DNA of 64,000 nt, taken from assembly GCA_015657535.1 (NCBI GenBank), contig JADHZB010000690.1, positions 5,823-69,822 of the forward strand, read 5' to 3'. The first letter of the stretch is position 1. Each line of letters starts with the position of its first letter. The notes beneath the pieces were generated by a model. That model was not told the origin of the DNA. It was given only the letters and a program-made list of their open reading frames with translations, and made no database searches. Positions 37,818-50,997 of this stretch are shown here, piece after piece. Made by a program: the position numbers and the translations under genes. This stretch comes from Nephromyces sp. MM_2019 (lineage: Eukaryota; Apicomplexa; Aconoidasida; Nephromycida).

Positions 37818-40800
37818 CTAATAGCATAGGACAGACTCATCATCTTCCAAATAGTTATTATCGAGCAAAAGAGGTAGATCAGATTTATATTTCTCCTCAG
37901 TAATGGTGTTAGCGTCGATACTAGCACCCTCTGATATCACAGCTAAATCTGGTAAAATCGGCTTTTCATCGCAAATGATGCTGGGTGACTCAGAAGAACC
38001 TGCAGCAGAGGGTGAAATAATACCATCACACTCAGTAGTACTAGAATCTATCTCCTCTTTCTCGGTTACCTCTGGTGTTGAATCAAACATATATCTATTT
38101 TCACCAGTATTTTCAGTTGCCATTGACGTAACCCGCAGCACACAGTCATCTTTAAAATCATCTTTCCCTTCTGCAATATTAGAGTTTAATGCGGCACTAT
38201 CACTAGAGTCATTACGCCGAAGAAAGGATGAATTTCTACGCTTTTTTGCACCGGAAAGCAACTTTCTAGACGAAGATGCAGGGACACACTGGCTAGCCGT
38301 GAAATTACCAGGGAAATAAAGTCCACTACGAAGCTGGGACACGACATTGCCTTCATCTTGCAACTCCTCTTCCAGCTGGGCATCGCTGAGGCTTCTTCTC
38401 CATTGTAACACTCTTTCGACTGCAAGCCATCTAGACTTTTCCCATCCGAACTTCTTAGCCAAAAATCTGCGCGACTCCGAGCCAATCTTCGCTATCCAAG
38501 CGAAGTGACCGGCTTCAAACATCACTCCGTGTACGTATGGAAACTGCATTGCTCTCTGAGTTAAGCGCATAACACGCGAATTTAGGGGTGTAAAATTAAG
38601 CTCGAGTATGCTATCTGGAGTAAGGTTTTTGTAACCCCCGGGAGGGTTATCACACCCATGATATGAAGGAACCGTATAGCCTGAAAATGATGAAACATCC
38701 ATCTTTACCTCAGAGAAATTTAAAGCATCAGGAACAGATGAAGAAAAGGACCCAACCCCACTATCAACCAAATTCATCCCTTCAGAAGACGAAGGCCTGC
38801 TTTCAACAGCAGCTAAAGAACACATAGAAGCATTTCCGTCATTGCTATTATTATGTATCTCTGTCATTGCAAAGGATGCATTACATCTTAAACGCTTGCG
38901 AGATTTGCGAGAGCTCACAACTTTAAGTGATTCCAACTTATCCAAGGGAAACTGAGCAGAGTAGGACTTTTTCAAGAATTTCTTCCTGTTACCACCGCAC
39001 TTCTGCCGGGGCTTGTCAGTTAAAATATCTAAAGACCCGCTATCCATCAAATCACTGGTAGATATCTGCTCATCTTTTTTAATTCCCTTCCCTCCGTGAC
39101 TTAAAATACAGTTTTCAAACTTCTGTAGGCTTAAAACACTTTTGGTATCGGCTCCAGAGCTTACAGAATCAATCACACTTGTACAAAATGACTGGTCATT
39201 ACTAAAAGCTGTGTCGGCGACCCCCCTTTCGGCAGCTAGCAATTCAGAAGGAACGCCTACGAAATCATTTTCTTCACCCTTTTCATTCATGAAAGCTTCG
39301 TCACCTGTGATCTGCTCTCTAAAGCCTTGAGAACCCCCCTCAGTCAGCCCGTCCTCACAACCAATAGAAATGCCAAAGCTATTGGACTTTTTCATGCGCT
39401 TTCCATACTTCAAGGGCGAAAACCTATCCCTATCTTGACAAGGGGGTTTCTTGGAATTTTCCATCATAGATGAAGATCTTTTTGAAAGCTTCCGGTAATG
39501 TTTCAATGGAGGCTTCCCACCACTACTATCATTAGAAAAAGATTTTGACCCCTCGCCCTCACGCCACCTTGACATTCTACTTGAGAAAGCTAAATCATCA
39601 CTATTTGAGCCAGATAAATATGAGAAACTTTTAGAGGGCATCGAACTCATACGGTGCATCGAATCTTTTACATTTTCTTTGTTTGCTAAGTTGAGAACTC
39701 CACTGGCCGCACAACCCTGAAAATTTCGCTGCTTAGCAACGGTAACAAACGGTAGCATCTCTGCAGCAAGGTCTTGCTCTGCAATCTCAGAAAGCAGGTA
39801 AGCTTCCGCTAAGTTCTTCGCTAAGGCGTAACCATATTCTTTAATACAAAAACTCCTTCCAACCTCAAAATTTCCCTTGCGAAGAGTAGCAACCCAAGAG
39901 AGGTGATTCCTATCGAAATTTATATAGCTTTCAAAAACATCAGGAACCGGAGATAGACCTGTGGGGAGAACAAATTTTTGCTTGATTGCCAAAATCATAA
40001 GCTTTAACCCACAAAATATGATACACACAATATTAACTACCAAGAAATTAACGCGAAGAAGAAAAGGCATGATAATACACACGGTATAACACACCTTTCA
40101 GACGTACTGATTTAATTCAAAAATATACCCAAAATGAGGAAATATGATATGAACAGAACTCAAACACATTCCAGTTACTCTAAATTTTACCTAACGGTAA
40201 ACATAAAAAATGATAAACCCGTGAACGAGACAGCCCTCAGACGGTAAAAAAATGAACAGTTGAGATGACGGGACTACAACATGATTATGAGTCCAAGCCA
40301 GCCCAAGAATCATCTTCTTAAAGCAGTGTATAATTAATATAAGAATCACAGCATCTACCCGCAAAAGAGACAACCTATAATAACATAACATTCCCAGCAG
40401 ATCAACTCAAATTCTTACAAGCGTTAAATTTGTTGTTCCTGACGTCACCATACACTTCTTCAAAGACAGCTGATGTCTGCTTGCCCTCCTCCCAACCCAG
40501 TAACAAGTCAGTAGTCTCAGATTCGTGGCAACCGGTATATCCCACGGATTCAAGAGTATCCTTGAAGGTATATAAGCGGTTATTTTCTGCATCCAAATCC
40601 TCTCTAATAACCACTTCACTAGCTATTTCCGCCTGAAGAATCCACTCAAGCAAATTCATCCCTTCTTGAAGATCGTATTTACGTCTCAAAAAGTTTAATT
40701 GCTTCTTCAATACCGGAGCATGAGCTCCAATACTAGAAATCGGAAGGTCCACCACCCCCCACCCTTTATCGCGCCATGTTAATCCTAGCCAAGGGAAAAA

Positions 40801-41856
40801 AACAATGATGTAATCCATAAAATCAGCCAAGTCATGGCAACCGCCCAGACGCCTTTCGTGGAAATGTAAATTTTCCGAGTTACTGATGGGCATGGAGCAT
40901 GGAGAAAACAGCTGCGCACTTTTAGCCTGTGGTGCGTACAATGGAGACAACCCAGAGGCTGAGGTAGATGCACATGAAGATGGTAACGATGAAGTATTTA
41001 ATTTTCTCTTGAACGCCACACTGAGGCTCTCCACTATAGGGACTTCCGTGCTTGACTCATCACTACCAGCAAAATGAGTGCTAGCATTTACAGGATCCTC
41101 TATATTAATGTTAGAGCCTTCAATTTCTTCATGAGAAACGGTAGTATGCATTGAATTTAACAAGTTTGAATCCTCATCGACAGACAGCGGAGGTGTCATG
41201 GCATCTCTTCCATTCCTAAAGTTGACCTCCCCAGCATTGCTGATTACACCGTCATCCGCGCATGGGGATACATTCCCTTCCATTACTCTATTCAAGAAGT
41301 TATCATAAGAAGCCACAAATCTCGAGTTCATGACATTTGCAGATATTTCACTAAGAGGAGTTGCAGTACGTGAACTTCCATCGATACTGCTGCTGCATTC
41401 ATCTTCCGCACAAGCTGAAGGGCCAATCAACATGAAGTTGTCACATCGATCGACGGCCGACATATAACTACTATCGGCTGCACCTGCACAGCAGTGAACT
41501 CTACCCTCAAAAATTTGTTTTAAAAGACGAATTATACGCGAACGCACATAATCAAACAGCTTGCTACTGCGATCCAGTAGGTCAAGGGAATTGTGTGATC
41601 TGGGGGTACTAGAGGCATCAAAAGAAAAGGTTGACGTGTCAAAATCCTTTTGGTAGCATGCATTCGGGTGCATTGAAGCAGTGTCCTCGATAAATGACTT
41701 ATTTGAGGCTGCTTGATAAGAGCTGACTTCCGAAGCACATTTGTTTGATAGTGCAGGAGAGTATGTATCATAGGATAAGCTATCGGTGGAGGCCTCAGAG
41801 TTAGAAGTAAATTTCGACGCAGCCGGAGGGCCGTAACATAAAAAAGAACGTTCCAT
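37818..41856 (-). CDS. ApiAP2-like transcription factor with two AP2 domains
   Basis: DNA-binding regulator of the apicomplexan AP2 family (nuclear). Two exons, 41856-40419 and 39958-37818, join in phase 1 across a 460-bp intron (donor GTAAGA; acceptor CTCCCCACAG), giving 1192 residues ending at TAG. Start chosen at MERSFLCYGPP; an upstream in-frame ATG at 41883 and upstream exons are possible. AP2 domain 1, about residues 485-535: INFDRNHLSWVATLRKG, then SFCIKEYGYALAKNLAEAY. AP2 domain 2, about residues 950-1005: VHGVMFEAGHFAWIAKIG, then RRFLAKKFGWEKSRWLAV. Both match the ApiAP2 strand-strand-helix pattern. The rest is Ser/Asn-rich and presumably disordered, with basic patches (RKSRKRLR). 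A folded-looking segment near residues 370-440 of exon 1 (LADFMDYIIVFFPWLGLTW) is unassigned. The first 46 hydrophobic codons of the open frame above 39958 are intron, not a membrane anchor. Confidence 0.78.
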
Positions 41857-44434
41857 AACGAGATTCTGAATACATGACCTCAAGTTGCAAATATCTTCCT
41901 AACAGTACATGTCATATATATGAATGGGAAAATTATCTCGGCAATCAACAATAAACAAGGCACGTGTTCACCAGGAACTTTACAATCTTACCTGCAAGGA
42001 TAAGGAAATACTATGTCAACAACAAAATTACACTCATCTATACAGAAAAAAAAAGCAACTCGACGAGTAAGAAGACAACGTATCATAAACCCAAAAAAAC
42101 TTCGATACTGAATTAGCGAACCAGTAATGCAAGCACAAAAAAGAGAGGAAGAAGCGTCTACTGTTACTATACAGCGACGACAGTAAATCACAAAAAAGGC
42201 AGGGATGATAAAGCTGAAATACAAAATATGCAAAATCCTTCATAAGCAAAACAACATACAAACACCATCGTTCAAAAAGTATCCTACACATCGTCTTCCA
42301 AAAACGAACTTCATAAATACTAACTACCTGATTGTATTAGATGGTACAACTTACCCTTTCTTTACGCTGCACGAAGGTATTTTTCCTCTTTACGCTTAAT
42401 CGCTGTTTACATATAGGAGAATCAATATTATCCTGGTCATCTACACGGGACCCTGCTTGTAGGGTCAACATTTTCAGCATATCTTAAAATATTTCTGCCT
42501 ATAAAGATGAAGAGAATGAAAAATCAATAATTAACACGTTATGACAAGCTAATCCTAAACATCTATCTGAATCAACTTTAACTAGTTGCCGAATCTATGA
42601 GAAAGGCTGCGCAGCAGCTCATCACACCAGTTTATGGTGCTCACTCCAGTAAGATAGGCGTATGTTGCACAAGATAGCATACGATACCACCAGTAACTAC
42701 CTATCACTAAGTGAGTATATGAGAAGCTATATTACGTAACACCAATAAAAAATAAAGGCACTCAGGCCATTTAAGCAGCTGAAACACAATTTATAATAAG
42801 ATATACCATATTTCTTTACACTGGCCATGGCACTTATTTACATAAACAAATAAAGGGTCGGAAGAGGTAAACTCACACCATTTCAGTACAGCTTGCACCA
42901 AAAAAAATGCCAAGCGCGAATATCTGCAGCATTTTCATGACAAAGAGCAACTATTTAAACTAGAAAAGGAAGTATCACGAATATTCACAGGCAACAGACC
43001 AGCAAAAAAACACAACCACTCGAGCTATAAAAAAATTATATAGGTACTCTATTATTGGATTAAAAAGAAACGCTTGACTAGATTATTAACAAAGCAATTG
43101 ATAGTACACGTATAATGAAACTTTGCATTCTTGCAATACATAATAAAATAATGAATATAAAACAGATAAATCAAGCAGTGAATATTAGAAGCAACACATC
43201 CAGAGTGCAATAAAAAATGAAAATAACAGGTACTCAACGAGAAATCTTCGCTAATATCGTATGCTACAAAAAAAAGCACCAATCACAAAGCCTTAGACCA
43301 TCTTGCTTAACAGTACTCAGACAAAAATTTCGAACTATAGTTCAACAAAAACACACTAACAACGCACCCAGAACAATAACAGCTAACGACAAAATGCACA
43401 ATCCGTCTTGCCTCTAAGTACCAATTGATGAAAAGCGTGTATAATGATTGAAAGGGAGTATTATTGAATATTACTAACAATTCTTTATACATGAAACATT
43501 GCACCACCACCCTAGCAAGCATACCCCAACAGAGGCACCTAAAAGACAGCCTCCGCGCCTGCTTTTCGACGCTAGAAACAAAGTTAATTCAATAAATGGA
43601 AGCACGCTCACACAGAAAGGCAGGGCATCATCGTATCTTGGATGGACTTTAGCAAGCTCTAGCCAAAAGAACCATGCCAAAATCAGACTAACAATCACCA
43701 CGAATATCAGCGTTTCAAGTGGAGAAGCATCAATACACTGTCAGGGCCAAGTAGGCGTATTACTCTCGACAAAAAGCTTCTGGTAAACCGATAAAAGACT
43801 CTCATATAGGGACTGACTCCAGCGAGTACCAATTTCTATCGTGACGACTCATGAATTACACCCACACCGTGATGCCGCAAAACACCGAGCGCTAATACCA
43901 ACGCAACTGGTTTCAAAATTTCGAAAAGCGTACATGGATTCCCTTTCATACAAAAGCTTAACGCAGGAATAGAATAAAGCCTCCAACAAGTCAACAATTC
44001 GTACCCCACGCAAGCAACAATATGCATCATCCAAATTTCTACAAACAGTGCAAGCTTACATCTTATGCATACAAAAACAGCAAGAAGTCATAAGAAGGTG
44101 CAAAAGCAGCTTTCATCAATGAATGGTGTCCAAAAATTCCACATGCCCATATTGGAATATTGGATTATGAAGCCGCAAAATTATCCTACATTCTCAGATT
44201 CAAACTAAACATACAAACACGACGCGAGTAACCAATATCAATAAGAAAAAATAAAGCAGCGCTTGTACGTTGGAGATGAGCAGCACAGCATGCGAGAGGA
44301 TGTCTGCAACGCAAGAGGGGCTGGGCGAAGCTGCATAGTAGCCGGATGTACACAATCACAAGTATTTCAGCAGCCACGCAAAGGACTAGAGGTTATCTCA
44401 GCATCCCATAATATTCTTTTAAACATATGCTTAC
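41857..44434. other. Upstream of the ApiAP2 gene; no gene seen
   Basis: A-rich on the + strand and T-rich on the minus strand, the same texture as 34.8-37.8 kb. It probably holds the 5' UTR, promoter or 5' introns of the ApiAP2 gene. Frames such as 42233-41988 on the minus strand are Cys/Phe-rich composition artefacts. No splice-consistent exon or repeat found. Confidence 0.4.
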
Positions 44435-44864
44435 TGAGGTGAAGTTTGTGTTGCTTAACTGCACCCATGCATGATGCAACTTGCGGCTAAAAATCGGTGC
44501 AGAAAGGAGCGGTGCGTGCTGAAGGCGCGCCACGATTTCACGTAGAGATGATCTGTATACTTCGTATGAGGTGGACCACAGCAAGGTGTGTCGGTACCAG
44601 AGCGGTTCTTTCGTAACACACATGTAATCCTGCATGACGGAGAAAGCGCGGAGTTGCAAGCTATAAGTACTCACTCCGTTCGGAATTGGCGGCGCTGGCG
44701 TGTTTTATACCTTTTGCATAAGCAGTACCCCTATACCAGTAACAACTGGCCACACTTACGGTTATGGTGGCTACCATCGGGCGCGCTTTCAATCGTTGCA
44801 GCAGTTTCATCATTCTATCCCACCTGCGTGGTGGCTTGCAGCATTGCGCAGCAATTTGGCTCAC
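44435..44864 (-). CDS. Unknown protein, coding-like exons
   Basis: Exon 44660-44435 follows an ACTTATAG acceptor and ends at a GTAAGC donor. It reads AFSVMQDYMCVTKEPLWYRH, then a helical stretch (SSLREIVARLQHAPLLSAP). Upstream, a frame from 44864 ends at a perfect GTAAGTG donor at 44760 (WDRMMKLLQRLKARPMVAT). The two frames do not join in phase with the simplest sites, so at least one boundary is wrong. These could be 3' exons of the membrane-protein gene at 46378-50997, on the same strand, or a separate gene. No family recognised. Confidence 0.35.
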
Positions 44865-46377
44865 AGGCCCTTAGTAGAAACTCGCTCATGGCAATGCTAC
44901 GAATAGAGTGCAATCTATATTTTGCTCGTAGCCATGAATTTTAAAATCCTAAAGAGCTGCTTTGAATTTAGCAAAGTTATTTCTCATCTCGCGCTGGGAT
45001 TTCGCCGGGTGCAACTTGGCTTTAGTGAGCTTCAAATGTCGAATTGCCTCAATCAACTTTATCATGGGATACACCACACTGCTTGTGATAACTTCCGTCT
45101 GTAGTTTCTACAAAAGTGGTCCATCCCACATAGCAATTTTCTTCCCCGTTGATAAGCAAATACTAGCATGCTGACTTCCGGAAACTGTTTCGTAGTCACT
45201 TCATAGTTTCTCGCTATAATTTTAGAATTTACACATAGGAAGCTACACTGGTAATTCATTATGTGCTCTGAGTCCGCCATACAAGGAAAATTTTTTAATC
45301 AATATGATAGCGTACATATTAACAAGAATATAGGGTTACGCTATGCCACGCTACCGCAAATCCCCAGGGCACAAGATCTGCTTGCAATATAAATTAATTG
45401 GCAGGAAATATTTAGCTATATAAATATAAAGTAAACTTTTGGAGAAGCCTGAGTTGAGGTAGTGCTTTGGCTTAATTTTGGAGCATTACCAGAATCTTCT
45501 ATGCACATCATGTTATTTGGAGGCTGCCTCGCTTAAAGCTAGCTAGCATATGTTTTGTGCGTATCGTTGAGGCAAACTCTGCCAGTATGTCCTGCTCCTG
45601 AAGCCGCTTCTTGCTTAATCAGCATGCGTGGAGCAATTTCTGATACTTAGGCTCATCATTTCTTTCCATGGTTGAGCGATACGTCAGGCAAGTGGCGCAA
45701 AGCTATGGTCAGAACCTCAAAGAAATATTCAACCACGTATATACGGTTTTTTTGATATCGCGTGCAGCTATGGGCAAACGTTCGCAGCTGCGATTGCTCA
45801 AAGCATTGGCTTTAGTAGCCTTCGAGAAAGTGATTGCGATATAGTGGTTTAGCAGCTTGAAACTTTGCAAGCAACTTCTTGTTACCATGTCAGTTGCTAG
45901 AGCTGCGTAGATGCACGGATAAATCCACGATCCACCGTCAAAATTATAGCGATTCTAGTACTTTTAACTCATAATTGACAGCGTGGCACCGCCGACGAAA
46001 TTACGAGCCAGTTGCACTTACACTGCTCGAGTCTATCTACATTTTCAAGTTCCCTTGAGTTAAAGGCAGTTCAGCAATTTGTAGCAATCCACAATTCCAG
46101 TGAATTATTTTTGCGTTCACCGACAATTTTTTCGCATTATACAGTTCACAAACTTTTGCAATGCATAGCAGACAAGATTCATTGCCGAATCAAGCTAATA
46201 GAAGCCTCTGCGACAAAACTACAATTTTAACGTATAGATCGGTGGCTTCGAAGCTAATAGCAAGGTTATAGTATCCGGCTCCTCTCAGAAACTGTGTGGA
46301 AAAATGTTCCCAGGTGAGGAGAACAATCCCTCTTTTTTGTAGTAGTGGACCACATCGGACATTAGGATGAAACTCAC
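44865..46377. other. Uninterpreted spacer or intron
   Basis: Even AT-rich sequence downstream of the last firm exon of the membrane-protein gene. A minus-strand frame at 45280-45062 and a + strand frame at 46012-46230 have no motif. If the GTGAGT donor at 46377 is used, this may be an intron leading to the exons near 44.4-44.9 kb. If it is not used, the frame runs on to a stop at 46285. Confidence 0.35.
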
Positions 46378-49300
46378 CTCCTTTACCCGTTTTCCGATGC
46401 TGCCGGAGTCATTATCTGATTCTTCAGATGACTGCGATTCGCAGGATGTTCTTTTAGAGCGATACTTCACGGCTTCCTCTAGGCAAAGCTTGACTTCGTA
46501 GCGCCTTAATACTATCATTCGAATGCTTTGAGAGAGCGCTGCATAGCTTACTAGAAACAATATGTGTAGGCCATAGATGAGCAATTCATACAAGTCAATC
46601 CCGCTTGAGCTTACAAGGAGCCTCAAACATAGGACCCGAGTTATATCGAACCAATACGCTTGATTTAAGTTATCCGAAAGCTTAATATCTCTTATTATGT
46701 CGCTCCCCAGCAGCAGTCCGTGGTAGGAAATTGGCCCATATACGTAGCGACAAGCTAAAAAGGTGAGAGCGCTATTTGTAGCCGCAGGGTCGCTGTCTAT
46801 CGAATAATTTGCAGTGACATTCCTGTACCCCGCTGTAATCACAGAAGGCGACTCAAAGCAAGAGTTAGAAATGCCTAGAAATTTTGCACTCAAATAAGTA
46901 AATCTAAGCAAAATTTTCTTATGCAACTTTTTTTTGGGTTGAGTATATTTAGCTTGTCAACATGAAAGGAAAGCATAGGCACACTACGCAACAACTTGTA
47001 GGCTACACTACTTCCAATAAGTGCACCTTGTTCACCTTACTCGAACCAAAAAGTATATCAGAGTAGAAAAACAAAAAACTTCACACGCCTTATCAATGAA
47101 ACTCTCCATTATTCTATTGGCCTACCAGCAAAGCCGGATGCCTGATTAAGCTTCCTGCCATAATGTAGGTACGGCTTCCCCAGTAATCCGTTGATGATAA
47201 CTGTCACGTAAAAGATTAAGCTTATAGCGGACAGGAGGCAGCTACTCGCTGCGATATAATAAGGCATAAAAGAGTCAGAGCCTTCTTGTACAATTAATAA
47301 ACAACGCAAAAATCTACGGCTTATTAACATGAAGGAAAGACATCGTATTACCCAGCCGATTATGACGTATATAGTGTCAAAGAAAGGGCTACTAGTCAGA
47401 AATATCAGGAGTAGTATTATCGTTGAGGCTCCAGTTATTATCATGCTCCAGTATTCTGCATTGAATATATATTCCCATAGAGAAAAAGTATCTTCCCCAA
47501 TCAGAAAAAGGCCTAAGCCAGTAGGCTTAAAAATGGGCATCACAGATATCCCTATCCTGGTAACGCACGCCGTTAAAAATACTACAATAAGGGCAATCCT
47601 CTGCCCACAAGAGGCCTCAAGTTTTGACTGAAAGCAACCAACATATGTACCACCCCCTCCCGAAAATAAAATTTGCAGCAGCTTCTTAGCGAGTTTAAGG
47701 GTTCCCGCACCCTTCACAGGAACTCCTCTAACATGCCATAATGCAGAGTATTTAGAATAGAAATTGACTGCTTTAGCCTCGTGGAGAACTTTATTTTCGT
47801 GCCGCTGCAAATAGAGTTCATTAGAATCAGGGGAAACCTGCTGCGAATTGAACTCATTAGTGTCGAAGTATGCAGTTTGCCTGCTTGCCCGGCTTGCATC
47901 ATTCAAGACCGCCATATGCTTACCCACGGAGGAGCCTGAAATACTAGGCTGCATTCCATAGAAGCTACCTCCCGCCCCATATTCTTTTTTTTTTTTGAAC
48001 ATCTTAATCTTGTTCGTAAATACCCCAGCGTCTGCAGAGGCATCGATAGACGAGAGGCTGTGGCTACCTACCGATGACGAAGTAGACCTCGCTACATCGA
48101 CGATGTGCCCCTGAGGTGTATGCAACTTCCTATTGCTCATTATGGGGTCCATGTGGCGATTCTTGAGTTCCTGTGGTTTCGAAGAAAAGCTGGATCCCCC
48201 AAAGCCTGGGTTAATCGTCTTCCTGGCTTTGGCATTTTCTAGTTTGGCGACTTTGCATTGATATAAGCGAAAGGGGCGCAGAAGTAAGACCAAGAAGTTT
48301 TTTGCTATAAAAATATCGTAGTGGAAATTTTCAATAAGCAGATAAAGACGGATTATCGCGAATGGTAAATCAATGAAAAATATCCCAACAATATAAACAT
48401 GCTTTGCGCAGGCAAATATTTCTAGGCTTTTATTATTCGAAGATTCTGCCATCGAGTCAGCGCCGACGGGAAATGCACACCCTAGCAGGACCACGGATAC
48501 TATCGCATTTATTGTCATTAACAGTGGTATCCATCTTTCGAACTCATATTCTGCTGAAATGGTGCCGGCATTTGCTCGTAAGTATGATTCTGAGGAGTTA
48601 GAAATTTAACCCAGTTAAAGTATATTTACCGTTTCCAATCTTGCAATGTTTGATCAACTGATATCTCTCATGAGAATATGCCGGTAGGCAAGTAGTATAA
48701 CAATTTTCTGCTAATTGCATAGTCACAGTATTTAAAAAAATAGTTTTCTTCCAAACAGATATACTGAAAAAGAGGGGTGCGGCACTTTATTTTTTTTTTG
48801 AGCGAGATAAAGAGGTAGCCCCCAGCTCTTACTGTGATATTAAAAGCAGTATACGGGTGATGCATTCATATAATATACGCAGATGCTCTTAGCTATTCAA
48901 GCTTTTAGAACATTCCATATACTTTCTTCGCGACGATGTCTAAAGCAGTGATTAAGTACAAGGTGAATGAAACTAAAATAAAGAGTGAGCTGCTTAAGAT
49001 ATGAACTATCACTGGCTAAAGATTCTCGGTGCAGTCGTGAGTTTCTGGTGCTTAACTCTGCGTAGCTTGTGCATTTTAGTTTAAAAATCCCGAGCGTCTG
49101 GATAAATTTGAAATTTCCGGCCTACTACCTCTAGAATTTCTTAAATTATTATTACCGGAAACGAAAACTTAGGGACCCCTAAGCGAGGCGATTACTTCTA
49201 TCATTCATGCCAACACCGAACTTGACAGCGCTGCTATCATACAATGCTAATCCCTCATGAGCAACGAAGTACAAACAAAACATAAAATTTTTTAACGCGG

Positions 49301-50997
49301 AAAGAAAGTAAAAACACAATTTCTTTGTATCTTACGGTGGCTCAAATCAAAAATTGCCATTATGTCAATTAAATCCACTGTCATTGTTAACCCAATGTCG
49401 CATTGCAGCAGCTCCTCGGCAGGCAATTCATTTTTTTGCGTATAATACGCTGTGGAAGTCACTGCTCGCTTAAAGAGTACGGCAAATAGTAGAGGTGTGA
49501 GAAGCATCCCCAAGGATATTAACGTATTTTCTGAACAAAGGAAATTCAAGATGAATACATTAAACCAAGGTTTCATGGGTTGATGAAATTAGGGCATAGA
49601 GAAGGGTTAGAGAAGCCGAAAGGAGCAGCGTCGACTAATGCATAAATTTTGAAGCTTGTGGGATATTTTAGCTAGTGCCTGAGGGATTGTCGTGGGAATA
49701 GCATACAATACAGGTCATTGGATTGTCTGGGGCCTATTCAGGATAGTACTAAAAACTAGCATATAAGCGCATGCGAAGCGCCATTAAACGTATGGTAACC
49801 ATCTCTAGTGTTTGCTAGCCGATATCTTTGAGTAGGGGCTACAAGTTTGAATCTCAAGCTTACAGTTAGCACAATCAAGACCTCGATTTCCTCAGAAGTC
49901 TGGTAGCCACACGTAATATCACTAACGTGTGTCCTATCGCATTTTGAATACTGAAGGGAAGCTCAACAAATACCTTGTATAATTGATTGGCATTGTTAGC
50001 TCCGCTTGCTGATCTAGAGAGTACCCTAGAAAGTGTAAAAATCACCTGATATTAAGCTGTGCGAAGCTCCCGCCGAAACAGCACGCAAAGGCTGCATTGA
50101 AGCAATAAAAAGTTTGATGGCTAGCAGGATGCTGTAAAGAAGCCATTGCACGGCACACTTATACGCCACCCTTCGCCCGGTGCATCGCAGTGACCAAAGG
50201 AGATATAAACCTGAGTAAGCGCATGGCAAATTTGTGTAGTGCTTAATTCTGAGCCACTCCACTCCATTACTGTGGCTAACTACAAAGTAGATTTTCTAAA
50301 AATGCAAGACTGTAGAAGAGTGCAAAAGTGCTAATGCTAATACCAGTGAATAGCAAGAGGATGATGCTAACTGCCTGCATAATGATGTATTCGTAGCTTT
50401 ATTTCATCTTCGTATCATTATTGACTCACCAAATAATATATCCGCCGCAGCAATGGAATAATATATCCCTCTAGAGAAGTCGCCAATTAAGCCTTGAAGC
50501 AAGATTATCTGTTGTAGCACGTACAAAATACATACTATAATCATGCTAAACCTCCCTGTGGACCGTGCTACAGGCTCCATTCCTTGGTTTCTAGCCAGCA
50601 ATCGTGTGATGTATAGCTTCTTGATATTTTGTGTTTTAATGGTATGCAATTTCAAGCTCTGTATCAGGTGAACATATTTCTCCCACCAGTTTTAGATGTC
50701 TCGCCTGCATCTACCAATCATGCCGTTTGGCATAAAACCTATTAGCGAGCTCACAGCGCAGCTGCTCGGTTTTCGCAAGTATTTAAGTGGCTCCCTTATT
50801 TCGACTGATAAAAATTATATACGCTGACTTCACTTCGTTTTCTGGGATCCTATGTGTACGAGCATAACGATACGCGAGGCTGGATTCCCAGTTCCATAGT
50901 TGCCAAATTCCATGGATAACCCATTACATTCAGAATTAAAATTGAGGCTGTGGAGGCAGCTACTTTCCAGAGTAGAGTAAATGTCGAAGTCCATCAT
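46378..50997 (-). CDS. Polytopic membrane protein, at least 904 residues
   Basis: Six exons join in phase: 50997-50869, 50658-50430, 50279-50046, 49530-49336, 48553-47126 and 46874-46378 (2712 nt, 904 codons). Start at MMDFDIYSTLESS. Hydrophobic helices occur in every exon after the first, for example MIIVCILYVLQQIILLQGLI, NTLISLGMLLTPLLFAVLF, MTINAIVSVVLLGCAFPV, IVGIFFIDLPFAIIRLYLLI, ALIVVFLTACVTRIGI and ITGASTIILLLIFLTS, roughly ten or more in all. A hydrophilic Ser-rich loop of about 180 residues lies in exon 5, and exon 6 ends in an acidic Ser/Glu/Asp stretch. The DLIDIMAIFDLSHPEYEFERW region followed by the IDLPFAIIRL helix loosely resembles TMEM26/TMEM121-like proteins; this is a weak impression. 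After residue 904 either a GTGAGT donor leads to further exons or the frame reads on to a stop at 46285. Confidence 0.68.

Noticed and set aside
37818..41883. Two separate genes here
   Set aside because: The donor at 40418 and acceptor at 39959 restore one frame (1 nt + 2 nt of a Cys codon) with total length a multiple of three, favouring one gene.
44588..44944. 118-residue + strand gene
   Set aside because: The opposite strand in the same place has exon-like frames bounded by good splice sites, so this frame is probably a shadow.
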